Shown here piece after piece: positions 6,444 to 7,087 of a DNA stretch of 7,087 nt (position 1 is its first letter; each line of letters starts with the position of its first letter). Under the pieces are notes generated by a model. That model was not told where the DNA came from. It did no database searches and saw only the letters and a list, made by a program, of their open reading frames with translations. Source of the DNA: Anaerolineales bacterium (GTDB lineage Bacteria > Chloroflexota > Anaerolineae > Anaerolineales > E44-bin32); contig DAOUTT010000109.1 of NCBI GenBank assembly GCA_030668545.1, positions 1-7,087 on the forward strand, read 5' to 3'. The position numbers and the translations under genes were made by a program.

Positions 6444-6921
6444 GAGCAGACTGCCTCTTTTGCTGCCTGTACCTCTCCACTTTGTACGCCAGATCGGTCA
6501 GAGCAAAACCCTGCTGCACCCGATCAGCAGGAGTAAGCTTCCGTGTAACCGCCATTTGCTGGGAATCCACATCCGCCACGGAACCAGCAATCCTTTTAGC
6601 CAACTCCGGGCTGATTGCACCTTGCCCCCGCAGGTAATATCCGGGACGGTAATTTTTCCTGCTGTAGGCCATGTCATAACCGGCAGCTTGGAAAGCCTTC
6701 TTAACAACCCTCATATCGCGGTAGAACACATCCTCCCAGGCTGACGTCCCGAAGCAGCCTTTTCCCAGAAAACCTTCTACGCGGGAGCGCAGCTGAGCCC
6801 GAGTAAGGTAGCGTTCGTGATACAAGATTTCAAGCAGGTGTTTTCTCCTTGCTGTCACCAAGTCCCGGCCAGCAGCATCCAAAAGCAAAACACGGTATTC
6901 TTGCTGAAGTTGTAGTTCCAT
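6436..6921 (-). CDS. Winged-helix-like DNA-binding protein, probable autoregulator or antitoxin partner of the nucleotidyltransferase
   Basis: With the ATG at 6921 the protein has 161 residues and starts MELQLQQEYR. Residues about 23-50 (RRKHLLEILYHERYLTRAQL) resemble the first helices of a winged helix. Residues 59-98 (SAWEDVFYRDMRVVKKAFQA, then YRPGYYLRG) resemble a recognition helix and a basic wing. A linker leads to a C-terminal helical tail, about 127-155, with RVQQGFALTDLAYKVERYR, which may contact the partner protein. The open frame extends upstream to a TTG at 7014, but I chose the ATG. The longer form would run through the promoter and its inverted repeats, and a promoter positioned to start the transcript on this ATG explains why it has no Shine-Dalgarno. 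The nucleotidyltransferase gene follows with an 8-base overlap. I do not recognise a named family. The antitoxin role is inferred from layout by analogy with abiEi/abiEii. Confidence 0.75.
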   Translation of the reverse strand: MELQLQQEYRVLLLDAAGRDLVTARRKHLLEILYHERYLTRAQLRSRVEGFLGKGCFGTSAWEDVFYRDMRVVKKAFQAAGYDMAYSRKNYRPGYYLRGQGAISPELAKRIAGSVADVDSQQMAVTRKLTPADRVQQGFALTDLAYKVERYRQQKRQSAHG

Positions 6922-6927
6922 ACTTTG

Positions 6928-6956
6928 AGTATACACAAGCATATCTGATATGTCTA
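6928..6956 (-). promoter_or_regulatory. Promoter for the two-gene module, predicted leaderless
   Basis: On the minus strand TAGACA (6951-6956; 5 of 6 matches to the sigma-70-type -35) is followed by exactly 17 bases and TATACT (6928-6933; 5 of 6 matches to the -10). Six bases later comes 6921, the A of the ATG, the expected +1. The mRNA would therefore begin at the start codon, and the gene indeed has no Shine-Dalgarno. Confidence 0.65.
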
Positions 6957-6960
6957 TCAG
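6940..6960. promoter_or_regulatory. Overlapping inverted repeats over the -35 element, probable operator
   Basis: Two perfect inverted repeats share bases. CATATC-T-GATATG occupies 6940-6952, and CTGATA-TGTC-TATCAG occupies 6945-6960. Together they cover the -35 hexamer and part of the spacer. A protein bound here should block RNA polymerase, and the winged-helix-like product of the downstream gene is the natural candidate. Autoregulation is inference. Confidence 0.55.
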
Positions 6961-7087
6961 GTTTACTTGTTCGCGCCAATAGAAACTCTGGATTCGAAAA
7001 AGACCAGAACTCAAATAAATGCGAAACCATTATCTCAGATGTCAATGTTCACACGATTCCTTTTTAGTTCAGGAAAATGAGTTCAAA

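Noticed and set aside
6922..7014. 31-codon N-terminal extension of the regulator gene from a TTG
   Set aside because: It runs through the promoter and the overlapping inverted repeats and has no Shine-Dalgarno; the ATG at 6921 sits exactly at the predicted transcript start.

Overview
This window reads as chromosomal DNA from an environmental bacterium of moderate G+C content. The best guess is a member of Chloroflexota, probably Anaerolineae-like. That guess rests on protein architecture, not on any marker gene: a membrane protein joining Gmad2, META and YbaY domains, a small META lipoprotein, and a lipoprotein with three SH3b domains and an NBR1-type Ig domain are all arrangements I associate with that phylum. 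All genes I can support lie on the minus strand, so the window reads from right to left.

Right end (about 7087 to 5844): a two-gene module. The first gene encodes a 161-residue winged-helix-like DNA-binding protein. The second encodes a 199-residue nucleotidyltransferase of the pol-beta fold and overlaps the first by 8 bases. A strong promoter-like site (TAGACA, 17 bases, TATACT) places the predicted transcript start on the A of the first gene's ATG. Two overlapping perfect inverted repeats sit over its -35 element. The layout resembles an AbiE-type toxin-antitoxin or abortive-infection operon with unusually small proteins, and it is the most interesting part of the window.

Middle (5843 to 4381): a 370-base stretch without a normal gene holds coding-like but startless reading frames, possibly a gene remnant. 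It is followed by a Ca2+/H+ antiporter of the Cax family with both GNxxE alpha-repeat motifs.

Left part (4380 to 416): an envelope cluster. A triple-SH3b/NBR1-Ig lipoprotein is followed 18 bases later by a META-domain lipoprotein. After a 280-base gap with a small acidic reading frame comes a 526-residue single-pass membrane protein with two Gmad2 domains, a META domain and a YbaY domain. These proteins probably work at the cell surface, possibly in wall binding and envelope stress; that role is inference from domain families. A perfect 16-bp hairpin ends this unit.

Left edge (273 to 1): the N-terminal 91 residues of an unrecognised membrane-anchored coiled-coil protein, cut by the window edge. 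I saw no tRNA, rRNA, CRISPR array or insertion sequence.
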